NCBI GenBank assembly: GCA_013398175.1
Contig: VZRZ01000385.1
Coordinates: 62,001 to 126,000, forward strand
DNA length: 64,000 nt
Direction: 5' to 3'
From: Climacteris rufus
Taxonomy: Eukaryota > Chordata > Aves > Passeriformes > Climacteridae
In this document: in pieces, positions 51,701 to 55,900 of the stretch
Layout of the letters: each line of letters opens with the position of its first letter
Position numbering within the stretch: position 1 is the stretch's first letter
The notes under the pieces: model-generated
What the model was told of the DNA's origin: nothing
Seen by the model: the letters and a program-made list of their open reading frames with translations, nothing else
Database searches by the model: none
Made by a program: the position numbers and the translations under genes

Positions 51701-52050
51701 GATAAAGTACCTCTCACCAGTCTGTCATGTAATTTGTTTGTTTTCCTTTCTAGACAGATGTAGAAAATGGTGCTAATGAAGAAGTCTGCTAGAAAATGGT
51801 GCTAACAAAGAAGTCAGAATTTGCTCTTTGTGTTGACATGGGCATGGCAGAAGATGCATTGTCACATGTTCTTCTCTTGTGTATTACAGATCTGAATGCA
51901 TCACAGACGCAGGATCCCCAAACAAGCATTCCAAACCAGGGACCCATCCAGTCACCAATGGTAGATGAACAGCTGCTGAACCACCAGCCTGAGAGCCTGC
52001 AGGATAAACATAGTGGAACTGTAGTAGAGGAGGAGATTGTTTACCTCTGA
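1289..52050 (+). CDS. ARHGEF28: ARHGEF28 (p190RhoGEF/RGNEF), 3' part of gene, 25 coding exons
   Basis: This gene encodes a Dbl-family guanine nucleotide exchange factor that loads GTP on RhoA. In mammals it works at focal adhesions with FAK and has been reported to bind microtubules and NEFL mRNA. The exons listed below sum to 3,601 bases: one base completing an upstream codon, 1,199 codons and a stop, with every phase matching. Order: Ser-rich linker, C1 finger 155-201, Ser-rich linker, DH about 352-547, PH about 585-692, acidic linker, coiled coil about 871-1030, tail ending I-V-Y-L. I compared it with human ARHGEF28 from memory (about 1,700 residues); the match holds from the first linker to the C terminus, so about 500 N-terminal residues are off-window. 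AKAP13 and ARHGEF2/18 are related, but their C termini differ. The gene-poor 3' flank also fits the ARHGEF28 locus. Confidence 0.96.
1434..2704. other. Intron between exons A and B
   Basis: AT-rich intron with a short T tract (about 1962-1974) and no recognised repeat or gene. Confidence 0.8.
2705..2816 (+). CDS. ARHGEF28: ARHGEF28 exon B: Ser-rich linker
   Basis: Residues 49-85 plus one base. The acceptor is cttgtag|gaatgc and the donor is AAG|gtcagt. The segment S-R-S-Y-S-C-S-S-P-K-S-S-L-G (about 57-70) is nearly identical to human ARHGEF28. The Ser/Arg-rich composition suggests a phosphorylated, disordered region. It leaves phase 1. Confidence 0.93.
3295..4207. other. Assembly gap, 913 N
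   Basis: An unbroken run of N in the intron between exons B and C. The right edge abuts LTR-like sequence, so unassembled retroelement DNA is the likeliest content. The true length may differ from 913. Reading frames drawn through the N are artefacts. Confidence 0.99.
4208..4520 (+). mobile_element. LTR-like sequence, partial, at edge of gap
   Basis: Promoter-like order on the + strand: an inverted CCAAT box (gattgg), a TATA-like TTATAA at 4264-4269 and AATAAA at 4318-4323, then a CpG-bearing U5-like stretch. This spacing is typical of a compact endogenous-retrovirus LTR, and its CpG content is unlike the surrounding intron. The 5' part is lost in the gap. No primer-binding site or gene was confirmed, and the right border is uncertain. 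Confidence 0.5.
5255..5370 (+). mobile_element. CR1 LINE 3' fragment (+)
   Basis: Contains the CR1 near-3'-end text 'ctggaagtgttcaaggccag', then gagcaacctggtctagtggg and gcaggggggttggaacca. It lacks the final 'ttctatgattctg' unit and stops where the next, oppositely oriented copy begins. Confidence 0.75.
5371..6745 (-). mobile_element. CR1 LINE, 5'-truncated, with decayed reverse transcriptase (-)
   Basis: The + strand begins with the reverse complement of the CR1 3' end (catagaatcatagaatgatt...). On the - strand, about 5997-6425 encodes a recognisable CR1 reverse-transcriptase segment: L-D-G-W-G-Q-G-V-V-V-N-G, V-P-Q-G-S-A-L-R-P-V-L-F and T-K-L-G-G, followed by A-E-A-N-G-V-R-F-N. The catalytic F-A-D-D position reads F-T-N-I-T-D, and stops and frameshifts break the rest, so the copy is dead. 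Full-length CR1 is about 4.5 kb; the 5' two-thirds is absent, as is usual. Confidence 0.88.
6746..9050. other. Remaining intron between exons B and C
   Basis: No ARHGEF28 exon found. The block at about 7149-7735 has unusually long - strand frames (described separately). The rest is AT-rich and featureless to my reading. Confidence 0.6.
7149..7735 (-). pseudogene. Unidentified coding-like block, possible decayed retroposed sequence
   Basis: On the - strand two overlapping frames of 97 and 113 codons and a third of 69 codons cover about 560 bases with few stops. One ends in a basic stretch (C-P-R-R-K-R-R-K-N-E-K-E) followed by T-D-L-R-P-D-R-V-R-A. Base composition is higher in G+C than the intron around it. 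I do not recognise the protein, and no single frame spans the block, so it may be a frameshifted processed copy, a retroelement piece or chance. No poly(A) tail was identified. Confidence 0.25.
9051..9090 (+). CDS. ARHGEF28: ARHGEF28 exon C: 40-nt micro-exon
   Basis: Very short exon with acceptor tgtcttgcag| and donor AAAG|gtacgg. It completes Glu86 and encodes E-R-A-C-S-L-P-E-Q-S-R-E-Q, matching the human E-Q-A-F-N-L-S-E-P-R-E-N stretch in position and pattern. It enters in phase 1 and leaves in phase 2, exactly what is needed to link exons B and D. Without it B and D do not join in frame, which supports it despite its size. Confidence 0.87.
9634..9757 (+). CDS. ARHGEF28: ARHGEF28 exon D: linker before C1 finger
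   Basis: Residues 99-140. The acceptor is gttttag|gattcag and the donor is CAAG|gtaatt. It contains S-R-T-F-S-F-L-M-N-R-M-T-S followed by a basic stretch, closely matching human ARHGEF28 just upstream of the C1 domain. The Trp in E-E-E-W-N-K also matches human E-D-E-W-D-K. Confidence 0.95.
11117..11249 (+). CDS. ARHGEF28: ARHGEF28 exon E: C1 zinc finger, first half
   Basis: Residues 141-184. A Lys/Asp-rich lead-in (K-N-K-D-T-K-D-K-E-K) is followed by His155, Cys168, Cys171 and Cys183 of the C1 finger, with the signature L-L-G-K-E-S-L-Q-C. The acceptor follows a pyrimidine-rich tract but has a purine-rich end (cggatgaag|aca), so it is weaker than most; frame and homology fix it. The donor CTT|gtaagt splits the Tyr185 codon inside the finger. 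Confidence 0.94.
11623..11678 (+). CDS. ARHGEF28: ARHGEF28 exon F: C1 zinc finger, second half
   Basis: Residues 185-203, acceptor ctctttcag|att, donor AAG|gtaacc. It supplies Cys186, His191, Cys194 and Cys201, completing the H-C-C-C-C-H-C-C zinc ligand set begun in the previous exon. An extra Cys197 is present. The ligand spacing is that of RhoGEF-type atypical C1 domains. Confidence 0.95.
13165..13216 (+). CDS. ARHGEF28: ARHGEF28 exon G: post-C1 basic linker
   Basis: Residues 204-220 plus one base. The acceptor is tttttcag|aaa and the donor ACAA|gtaagt. It encodes K-S-Q-E-R-Y-H-N-K-N-K-P-Q, matching human K-F-Q-E-K-Y-N-K-N-K-P-Q directly after the C1 finger. Short (52 nt), ends in phase 1. 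Confidence 0.93.
13759..13906 (+). CDS. ARHGEF28: ARHGEF28 exon H: Ser-rich linker between C1 and DH
   Basis: Residues 221-269 plus two bases, acceptor ttgcctcag|att, donor AAAG|gtagag. The core V-H-P-S-S-S-V-P-I-G-L matches the human protein (S-L-H-P-S-S-S-V-P-V-G-L). The true frame is not the longest open frame here: two longer competing frames run across the exon and are shadows. Low-complexity and Ser-rich, probably disordered. Confidence 0.93.
14013..14134 (+). CDS. ARHGEF28: ARHGEF28 exon I: Ser-rich linker with S-R-S motif
   Basis: Residues 270-310 plus one base. The acceptor follows a T-rich tract (ctgctgtag|aag) and the donor is GAAG|gtgaga. It contains S-R-S-K-S-Q-S-E-E-M-L and ends M-D-A-F-M-M-E, matching human S-R-S-H-S-D-E-L-L and T-E-S-F-I-M-E. 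It leads straight into the DH domain. Confidence 0.93.
15017..15157 (+). CDS. ARHGEF28: ARHGEF28 exon J: DH domain lead-in
   Basis: Residues 311-357 plus one base, acceptor tttgtcatag|atg, donor TTTG|gtcagt. The stretch E-F-E-A-E-S-W-S-L-V-V-D-P is identical to human ARHGEF28, as is I-K-R-Q-D-V-I-F at the end, which starts helix 1 of the DH domain. An open frame continues more than 300 bases past the donor by chance, but it is not conserved-looking. Confidence 0.97.
15620..15870 (+). CDS. ARHGEF28: ARHGEF28 exon K: DH domain CR1
   Basis: Residues 358-441, acceptor atactgcag|agc, donor CAGCAG|gtagag. It carries conserved region 1 of the Dbl-homology domain (E-L-M-Q-T-E-V-H-H-I; the leading Glu contacts Rho switch 1 in this family) and S-E-I-F-R-K-G-M-K-E-E-L-Q-L-D. 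It runs to I-G-D-I-L-V-Q-Q. Near-identical to human. It forms the GTPase-contacting face that catalyses GDP release from RhoA. Confidence 0.98.
16768..16890 (+). CDS. ARHGEF28: ARHGEF28 exon L: DH domain, middle
   Basis: Residues 442-482, exactly 41 codons, phase 0 to phase 0. Acceptor tttcttcag|ttt, donor AAA|gtaagt. It encodes I-Y-G-E-F-C-S-H-Q-K-E-A-V-N-L-F-K-E-L and ends K-F-Q-N-F-I-K, matching DH conserved region 2. Though skippable in frame, its loss would remove core DH helices. Confidence 0.98.
17271..17388 (+). CDS. ARHGEF28: ARHGEF28 exon M: DH domain CR3
   Basis: Residues 483-521 plus one base, acceptor atctgtgcag|ctg, donor AAAG|gtgaat. It holds the most conserved DH motif: T-Q-R-I-T-K-Y-P-V-L-V-E-R-I-L at 503-517, with Lys508 and Leu512 at positions typical of Rho-contacting residues. 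The preceding L-L-A-R-R-R-G-I-P-E-C segment is family-specific and identical to human. Confidence 0.98.
18269..18523 (+). CDS. ARHGEF28: ARHGEF28 exon N: DH end, DH-PH linker, PH start
   Basis: Residues 522-606 plus one base, acceptor tttcatacag|aag, donor AAAG|gtattt. It finishes the DH domain (about 547), gives the helical DH-PH linker (V-N-E-Y-E-K-K-Q-K) and opens the PH domain, where the strand L-V-Y-W-K-T-A-T-G-R-F-K (595-606) is near-identical to human. Confidence 0.97.
19438..19514 (+). CDS. ARHGEF28: ARHGEF28 exon O: PH domain strands
   Basis: Residues 607-632, acceptor cattttaag|aca, donor GTT|gtgagt. It encodes L-A-L-L-L-T-D-V-L-L-F-L-Q-E-K-D-Q-K-Y, hydrophobic PH beta strands nearly identical to human. 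Short, ends in phase 0. Confidence 0.97.
20186..20364 (+). CDS. ARHGEF28: ARHGEF28 exon P: PH domain, C-terminal half
   Basis: Residues 633-691 plus two bases. The acceptor is gtttcctccag|gac and the donor AAAG|gtaggg. It contains V-A-N-E-E-R-G-M-F-L-I-S-A-S and the C-terminal PH helix E-E-R-N-N-W-M-R-H-I-Q with the invariant Trp682. In this GEF group the PH domain folds back beside the DH domain and can bind active RhoA for feedback. Confidence 0.98.
21031..21125 (+). CDS. ARHGEF28: ARHGEF28 exon Q: acidic post-PH segment
   Basis: Residues 692-723 plus one base, acceptor catctttgaag|ttg, donor CAAG|gtgtgg. It encodes C-P-E-E-E-E-E-V then T-E-S-D-E-D-R-R; human has C-P-E-E-K and T-S-E-S-D-E-D-K-R. 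The acidic run is longer than I remember in human. Ends in phase 1. Confidence 0.94.
22048..22230 (+). CDS. ARHGEF28: ARHGEF28 exon R: conserved post-PH helical segment
   Basis: Residues 724-784 plus one base, acceptor ggttgacag|aat, donor GAAG|gtgagt. It contains Y-L-E-E-K-L-H-I-Y-A-E-L-G and D-V-H-V-E-P-H-L-L-I-K-P-D, both nearly identical to human and shared with AKAP13-type GEFs. Ends L-L-S-A-A-L-R-E. Confidence 0.97.
22830..24410 (+). mobile_element. CR1 LINE, 5'-truncated, decayed (+)
   Basis: Follows CR1 ORF2 in order: a 'ctgctcagggagctggtcaatgtcactg' type segment near 23030, 'gaaaggtcactatgatcagg' near 23084, a reverse-transcriptase segment W-V-K-N-R-L-D-C-W-A-E-G-V-V-V (about 23407), and a 3' end reading 'gactagatgacctctgaaag' and attattctatggttctacg. 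Multiple frameshifts and stops show it is inactive. It occupies most of the intron between exons R and S. The left border is approximate. Confidence 0.87.
24475..24606 (+). CDS. ARHGEF28: ARHGEF28 exon S: variable acidic linker
   Basis: Residues 785-828 plus one base, acceptor tcctctttag|ttg, donor GGCA|gtgagt. The first codons (V-E-S-L-H-V-A-V) match human A-E-S-L-Q-V-A-V; the rest (S-P-E-E-S-G-E-E-L) has diverged strongly. It lies just downstream of a CR1 copy. Probably disordered. Confidence 0.92.
25233..25318 (+). CDS. ARHGEF28: ARHGEF28 exon T: variable acidic linker
   Basis: Residues 829-857, acceptor gtttgttag|atg, donor AAG|gtattg. Strongly acidic (E-I-K-E-V-E-E-S-S-E-I-D-L-S-V-E-K-E). 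I cannot align it reliably to human, but splice sites and phase (1 in, 0 out) fit the chain exactly. Confidence 0.85.
25319..28765. other. Intron between exons T and U
   Basis: A 3.4-kb intron. It holds one CR1-like fragment (26460-26690), a GA-rich tract around 27715-27800 and an A-rich tract near 28001-28020. No exon or RNA gene was seen. Confidence 0.6.
26460..26690 (+). mobile_element. Old CR1-like 3' fragment (+)
   Basis: Contains 'gagaggttgtgggggtctct', then a 'gaaagtttcctggatttgactgg' type phrase and 'agaccttgagcaacgtcc', in the order seen near the CR1 3' end ('gagaggttgtggagtctcc ... gatattcaa ... tggac'). The terminal repeat is missing and divergence is high. Confidence 0.5.
28766..28804 (+). 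CDS. ARHGEF28: ARHGEF28 exon U: 39-nt symmetric micro-exon
   Basis: Residues 858-870, exactly 13 codons, phase 0 to 0. Acceptor gtttattttag|gaa, donor GAG|gtgagt. It encodes E-G-S-M-N-F-P-G-S-T-G-T-E, matching human E-C-R-N-F-P-G-S-S-Q-S-E just before the coiled coil. It could be skipped without a frameshift. Confidence 0.92.
28894..28941 (+). CDS. ARHGEF28: ARHGEF28 exon V: start of coiled coil
   Basis: Residues 871-886, exactly 16 codons, phase 0 to 0, separated from exon U by an 89-base intron. Acceptor ttattttctag|att, donor CAG|gtgact. It encodes I-V-Q-A-I-Q-N-L-T-R-V-L-Y-S-I-Q, matching human I-I-Q-A-I-Q-N-L-T-R-L-L-Y-S-L-Q. Confidence 0.96.
28942..30696. other. Intron between exons V and W: nothing recognised
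   Basis: 1.75 kb of AT-rich intron. A 73-codon - strand frame (29686-29907) is not recognisable and is probably chance. Confidence 0.7.
30697..31176 (+). CDS. ARHGEF28: ARHGEF28 exon W: C-terminal coiled coil (FAK-binding region)
   Basis: Residues 887-1046, exactly 160 codons, phase 0 to 0; acceptor ggtgtctag|gca, donor GAG|gtgtgt. It starts A-A-L-A-I-Q-D-S-H-R-E-L-H-R-L and continues as a Gln/Glu/Arg-rich coiled coil (L-K-Q-Q-F-Q-Q-E-Q-Q-R-W-L, L-Q-E-Y-Q-Q-S-L-E-R-L, G-Q-R-M-V-E-R-E-R), ending near L-L-W-H-W-K-H-G. It follows human closely. In mouse p190RhoGEF the C-terminal coiled-coil region binds the FAT domain of FAK. Bases 30901-31010 are far richer in G+C than any neighbour. A long reading frame on the opposite strand is a shadow of this repetitive coding. 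Confidence 0.97.
31330..31760 (+). mobile_element. CR1 LINE 3' fragment (+), upstream of a tandem pair
   Basis: Contains 'gaacaggctgcccagggaga', then tggtggactcaccattcctgg and the 3' end 'gatctt..tccagccttaatg' with attctatgattctgtga. The region starts 'aagtgcaaagtccttccctgg', a CR1 ORF2 3' signature. It ends exactly where a second CR1 segment begins. Confidence 0.8.
31761..32445 (+). mobile_element. CR1 LINE 3' fragment (+), downstream of a tandem pair
   Basis: Begins 'aaggacctgggggtcctggt', runs through the CR1 phrases 'acccagaggactgtgtccag', agaagca..aaggaaaagctgagactg and 'agaaaacgcctttttcctg', and ends 'caaaggtcctttccaagctc' with accattctgtgatttt. It includes a three-unit 11-base tandem repeat at about 32281-32312. 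Confidence 0.82.
32446..34367. other. Intron between exons W and X, non-repeat part
   Basis: About 1.9 kb without a recognised gene or repeat family; some T-rich runs (near 33830-33846). Confidence 0.6.
34368..34440 (+). mobile_element. CR1 3'-terminal remnant (+)
   Basis: About 70 bases with 'gttggacgccatgatcctta', gagtcccttccaggttgag and attctgtgattctatgattctg: the diagnostic CR1 3' end with its repeated 8-mer-like unit. It lies only about 70 bases before exon X. Confidence 0.72.
34508..34808 (+). CDS. ARHGEF28: ARHGEF28 exon X: Ser-rich tail
   Basis: Residues 1047-1146 plus one base, acceptor ccttctacag|ata, donor TATG|gtaatt. It contains F-N-E-A-V-V-C-V-S-L (human I-N-E-A-L-V-Q-M-S-F), E-N-Q-V-D-L-K-M (human E-H-Q-V-D-L-K-V) and K-S-N-K-D-S. 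If the donor were not used, a stop would follow two codons later (34814-34816). Confidence 0.94.
35068..35123. repeat. Pure T tract, 56 bases
   Basis: 56 uninterrupted T in the last intron. It could be the poly(A) tail of a - strand retroposon, but the bases to its right do not resemble a known family. The length may also be inexact from sequencing. Confidence 0.95.
36272..36299. repeat. Perfect 11-base inverted repeat, 6-base loop
   Basis: aattaaactgg at 36272-36282 and its exact reverse complement at 36289-36299, separated by cttgta. It could form a hairpin in DNA or in the intron RNA. Confidence 0.9.
38628..39180 (+). mobile_element. Solo LTR of an avian ERVL-type endogenous retrovirus (+)
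   Basis: About 553 bases from tgctggtttaatctgggtta to gggattaaaccacaac. It matches in order the LTR common in songbird genomes: 'gttgataaagttttt..gctgagcagggcttacaca', 'ggtgaccccaactgatattc', a TATA box (atatataa, about 38875-38882), 'gtcttcccaagtcaccatta', 'gaattaattccttgttttgc' and 'ttttacccttctgattctct'. The R-region ATTAAA is changed to GTTAAA. No internal gag/pol/env region adjoins and no clear target-site duplication was seen, so it is a solo LTR. Confidence 0.82.
40539..40588. repeat. 28-base tandem duplication
   Basis: ttttaagtaacactgtaacact (40539-40560) recurs at 40567-40588 with one mismatch. A simple local duplication. Confidence 0.9.
40852..41150 (-). mobile_element. LTR-like element (-)
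   Basis: Read on the - strand: two CCAAT boxes (gattgg on the + strand at about 40960 and 40991), AATAAA (complement of tttatt near 40916), a GA/CT-rich stretch and an end near 40852 reading ...acagtgaca. This order (U3, R, short U5) fits a small endogenous-retrovirus LTR. The 5' border on the - strand is uncertain and no internal region was found. Confidence 0.55.
45687..45726. repeat. Pure T tract, 40 bases
   Basis: 40 uninterrupted T followed by gttgttgttg. Simple sequence in the last intron. Confidence 0.95.
46780..46900 (+). mobile_element. CR1 3'-terminal remnant (+)
   Basis: Ends 'ggcctcctaatatcccttcc', aacttgaattagcctgtgatgctatgaaac, a degenerate form of the CR1 3' end (cccttccaac...ttctgtgattctatga). 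Preceded by T-rich simple sequence. Confidence 0.6.
51761..51818. repeat. 29-base tandem duplication before the last exon
   Basis: tagaaaatggtgctaatgaagaagtc (from 51761) is repeated from 51790 as tagaaaatggtgctaacaaagaagtc with two mismatches over 26 bases. It lies about 70 bases upstream of the true acceptor and just after a strong pyrimidine-tract/TAG acceptor look-alike (51741-51753). Confidence 0.9.
51890..52050 (+). CDS. ARHGEF28: ARHGEF28 exon Y: last coding exon and stop
   Basis: Residues 1147-1199 and TGA, acceptor cttgtgtattacag|atc. It begins D-L-N-A-S-Q-T-Q (human D-L-D-T-S-H-T-E) and ends E-E-E-I-V-Y-L (human K-E-N-I-V-Y-L). The middle is Gln/Pro-rich and diverged. It is separated from the previous exon by 17 kb. 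An open frame extends upstream of the acceptor, but phase and homology fix the start at 51890. Confidence 0.94.
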
Positions 52051-52995
52051 TGACTTGTTTTCTAATCTCAGTAGCACTTTGGAAAGATAACCATGTTTGC
52101 TTTTCTAAATATCTGTAGTTGTTCTCTTTATGACCATTTGGCTTTAAGAATAGTGTTTGCTATTAAATGCAAATTTTTCCCCATGATAAATATAGCAAGT
52201 AAGTTATTTTGAAGCCTTTGTTATATAATCTTTAATTTATAGTATGATTTCACATGCTTTGCAAGAAGCAATGGGTAGCAGGGGAGACATAATATTCTGA
52301 AATGATAAAGATGCCACCAAGAATCATGAAAACTAGTGTTGATTTTCTCTTGAGTCCTCGTTTTACAAGGATGAGCTAAGAGAGATGGGCCTGCTACCTT
52401 AGATTTCAGAGTGTGTATCAGTAACCTTCTAACAGTTGTGATATAACATGAGAAGACAGCAATGTAAGAATGGTGGCTATAGTCTTTGTTGAAATGTGCT
52501 ATGTATCCTTAGTTGTTGGGTCATTTTCCTTATCTTCTAGCTCAGGAACTGCTCAGAAGGGGATGTCTTTTTTGATCTGAGCGTAACTGCATAATTGTAA
52601 GTGTTTTTTCATGTCCCAAAGCCTATCGTAATTTTGGTACTACTGCCAGTTTCTGTGCAGAGGTGCAGTAAATCAGTTTGTTATTGTATTATAACTGTAC
52701 CTCATTTCAATAAGTGCCCTTAAAAGCAAAAAAAGTGCATTAAAATTTACCAGATGAAACTGTCTTACTGGTCAAAAGAAAAGAAAAGGGGGAAAATAGG
52801 AGGTTTCAGTTAACTGAACCCTTCTGAAACTCCACTGCTTTCCCATGTAGAAGTCAGCCAGCTTTCTGCTTTCAGGTTAATGGGATTCTCTGTATGTTAG
52901 GCAGTAAGAAACCAGGATCTGTTTTGTGCCTTTTTGTCTTTCAGAAATATTTGTACACTTCTGTCAAATTGAATAAATATTCTGTGCATTTCTCC
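52051..52995 (+). other. ARHGEF28: Probable ARHGEF28 3' UTR
   Basis: AT-rich sequence after the stop. Candidate poly(A) signals are ATTAAA at 52162-52167 and 52739-52744 and AATAAA at 52972-52977. The last is the canonical hexamer and is followed by T- and TG-containing sequence, so I place the end just after it. Which signals are used cannot be decided from sequence alone. Confidence 0.55.
52972..52977 (+). terminator. Candidate polyadenylation signal AATAAA
   Basis: Canonical AATAAA about 920 bases after the ARHGEF28 stop, in the context ttgAATAAAtattctgtgc. It is the first perfect hexamer downstream of the stop that I found; two ATTAAA variants precede it. Confidence 0.5.
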
Positions 52996-55900
52996 AAAAC
53001 TGTAACTTTGATTCATTCTCAGATCCTCCAAAGAAATAAGAAAAGAGGAGGAGGAAAAAAACCAACCTCCAAGCCTTGTTTGCACTGAGCTGGTCTGCAG
53101 AGGTGTGTGCCTGGTCCAGCGTAGCCAAAGCTGTGCTCCGTGCCTCTCAGCTGGCAAAACCAAGGATATGCTTATCGCTGCTTGGCAGGGGCACAGCAGG
53201 GATGCAGCTGCACAGCTCCTGATTCAGGGCTGCCTTGTGTCTGCCCAGCTCTTGGGGCAGGGGAGCACGGGATTGCTCCTGCCTATTTGTCTGGGTAAGC
53301 CCCAGGTGTCAGCGGTTTCCATTTTACCCTAAGCGCTGAGTTATGCAAAATATTCAGCAGGGTACAGAGTTTTAGGTGTGTATGTTTGTCAGCAAGGTTT
53401 TCCTGATGGAGAAGGTTCTTCTCCAGGGGCTGGTGTGCTATAGGGAATATGCAAAAGCAGAGCTTTCTGAGCTGCATCTTGCTGGACTACTAGAGTGGCT
53501 CTTCAGTTGGTATCTTGGGCAAACAACTGAGCACCTGACTTTCTTGATGAGCAGGACATGATTCTCAGCTATATTAACTGGTGTGCAAATGTCATTAGTG
53601 AAAGACTTGGCCTGCAGATATATTTTCCAGTGTCTATGTCCAGCCTTCAAGACTCCTGCTAACCTGACAGCACTCTTAAAATACATAGCCTTATAAGAGG
53701 AAAAAAAAACCTTTTAGAATTTCTAGAGTTGTTTTACCTTCTTTACTCTTCACAGTTAGACTAAAATGTGGATCGAACTTTTCTTAAGGGTCCTGCAGTA
53801 AGAACAGTCCATAGCCTCTTTATTTCACCAGTCAGCAATGAATTCAGGGTTGCCATCTGAATAAGTTTTTGACAAATTTCTGAGAGGCCAGACTAATTTT
53901 TTGGGATACTGTATGTCCCAGGATATATGCCTTACCCAAGGACCTGTGGGAAATTGGGAAAAAATGAACAGTTTTCTCCACAGTTACCTTCTCTGCATTT
54001 TATTATGCCTTGGCTGAAACATCTGGTACTGGTTACTGTCAAATCCAAGCTGCTGGATGGATAGCTGCTGTCCCACTTTGGTGTGGGAATTCCCATGTAA
54101 GCATCTTGCCACTGGGAGAGGAAGAGAGGATACTGCTTCTCTCATCAGTTTTAATTGAGGGGGTGGGAATTGAAAAGTGGCTGGCCCAGACTTCAGCTGT
54201 TGTGCAAATTCTTTAAGTCCCCTAAAATCAGGCAGTGTCTTATTTTGCTCACCTGTGTTTACAGTAAAACTTCTGGCATTTTGGAAAGGCAAAGGCAGGA
54301 AACAGGTGGTCTCTAGATTTAGGTATTTTAATTGTAGAAAATGTTTAAAGTATAGGCCGGTATGGTCTCGGCAGGTGCTCTTTACCACAAGATGTATTAT
54401 GCACCCCTGAACTCTGTCCATTATTTAGGCATTTCTTAATACCTAGCAGAATTTAAACTCAGCCCTAGTGAGACTCAGCTGTTTTAGCAGGCTGTATTTT
54501 CAGGCTGAGTTATTGTCAGGCATATATTAGTGCTGTCTCTTAATTTTTAATTGGAAAAATGTATTTGGAAATCTCATCACCTTTTTATGTTATTTTGAAG
54601 TGGGCTTATTTGCAAGGTCTGTTGTTTTTTAATTATTTGTCCCATATATTGTGTTTTCTTTTTGATGTGCTTCTCAAGGCATCTTGCCTCTGAAAGCTCA
54701 GAATCTAATTCAGTCATTCATTTCAGTGTTTAAATTAAAGGGGCAGTTGCTGTACTACAAATATCCATGTCACCAGGATGAACATTCTATTTGTTTTTTC
54801 TTCATTTTAATCTTTTTTTTCTCCATCATTTAGCAAAGAAGGGATTTCTTTACTGTAATAACTAGAATTTTCCTAGCATTTTGTCCTTAGTTATTGTATA
54901 CTAGTAAAGTTGTCTTATCAGAAAACTCTGAGAGACTTTTAAGGGAAACTTGCAAGGAATCTTTTTTTTCAGCAAGTCTATAATAATGGTAGAGAAGAAA
55001 TTCATGAAGGGCTTAAGCCTACAGTGGGCTGGATCCAGACCCTTGGATTTATGAATTCAGTCGTTTGTAGAATGAGGCCAGAATGGAGCAGATTCTTCAC
55101 TTGGATGCTGTTTGAGTGTTAAGGTAAACAACATATTTAAATGCACTTCTAAGAGATTTTTCACAAAGGTCATCCATGTTATTTTCAAATTACTAAATTA
55201 AATACAGATTAGGCTATCAGCAAAACTCCTCAAAGTTTGTTTACTGAAGTGATTGAAAAAAACATCTGTTAATATTTTCCATATAAGGAACATGAATAAT
55301 TTTACTTAGAGTCCTCTGTTAGTCACATTAATTTATATGCCACGCACTTAGGTTAAAATTAAGTAAGATTTTTCCCTGCTTCTTAATCAAGTAGGTGCAA
55401 ATTTTGTAGTAATGTGCCATATAGCTGCTAAAAATGTTTTTATCATATGATGGTGTTCATTCAAAGAAAAACAAAGAGATCGTGCTGTGGTAAGTAACAT
55501 GTACAACTTACTCTGGATGAATTTTGAAAGCAATCAAGAGTTGAAGATAAGGCAGGTTTTTTTATGCGTTTGATGACAGTGGGGAAATAGTGTGACTGTT
55601 TAGATACCTTCTAATGAGTATTTTGTTTGACAAGAATTCCAACACCATATCCTTTCCATCCCAAACCTTCACTGTGCCCAGTTTATATCACAGAAGTAGG
55701 GACAAAATATGTTATGGGGCATTTGCATACTGAAACAGGCTGGATGTCTGCTCTTGCCTACAGAATTATGGAATTGTGGTTGATTTGTGCCATTTTCCCA
55801 AGGTAAATGGACATATTTGTTGTTTTCTCATCCCTAGTAAAGATTTGTATGTAGAAGCACTGTACAAGTATTTGTGAATATTCTTGGTAATCTTAGTCAT

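Larger units (their letters stand above)
34809..51889. other. 17-kb last intron of ARHGEF28
   Basis: The largest intron seen here. It contains a 56-base T tract, a solo LTR, an LTR-like element on the - strand, a CR1 remnant, a 40-base T tract and two short direct duplications. Many frames of 60-147 codons occur, but none resembles a known protein. Stretches at about 42000-42260 and 46260-46700 are low-repeat and rich in transcription-factor-like motifs and may be conserved non-coding DNA. Confidence 0.7.

Noticed and set aside
1289..52050. Assignment to AKAP13 or ARHGEF2/ARHGEF18 instead of ARHGEF28
   Set aside because: These share C1-DH-PH order, but the R-R-R-G-I-P-E-C segment, the post-PH E-P-H-L-L-I-K-P-D, the coiled coil and the final I-V-Y-L match ARHGEF28, and the sparse 3' flank fits its locus.
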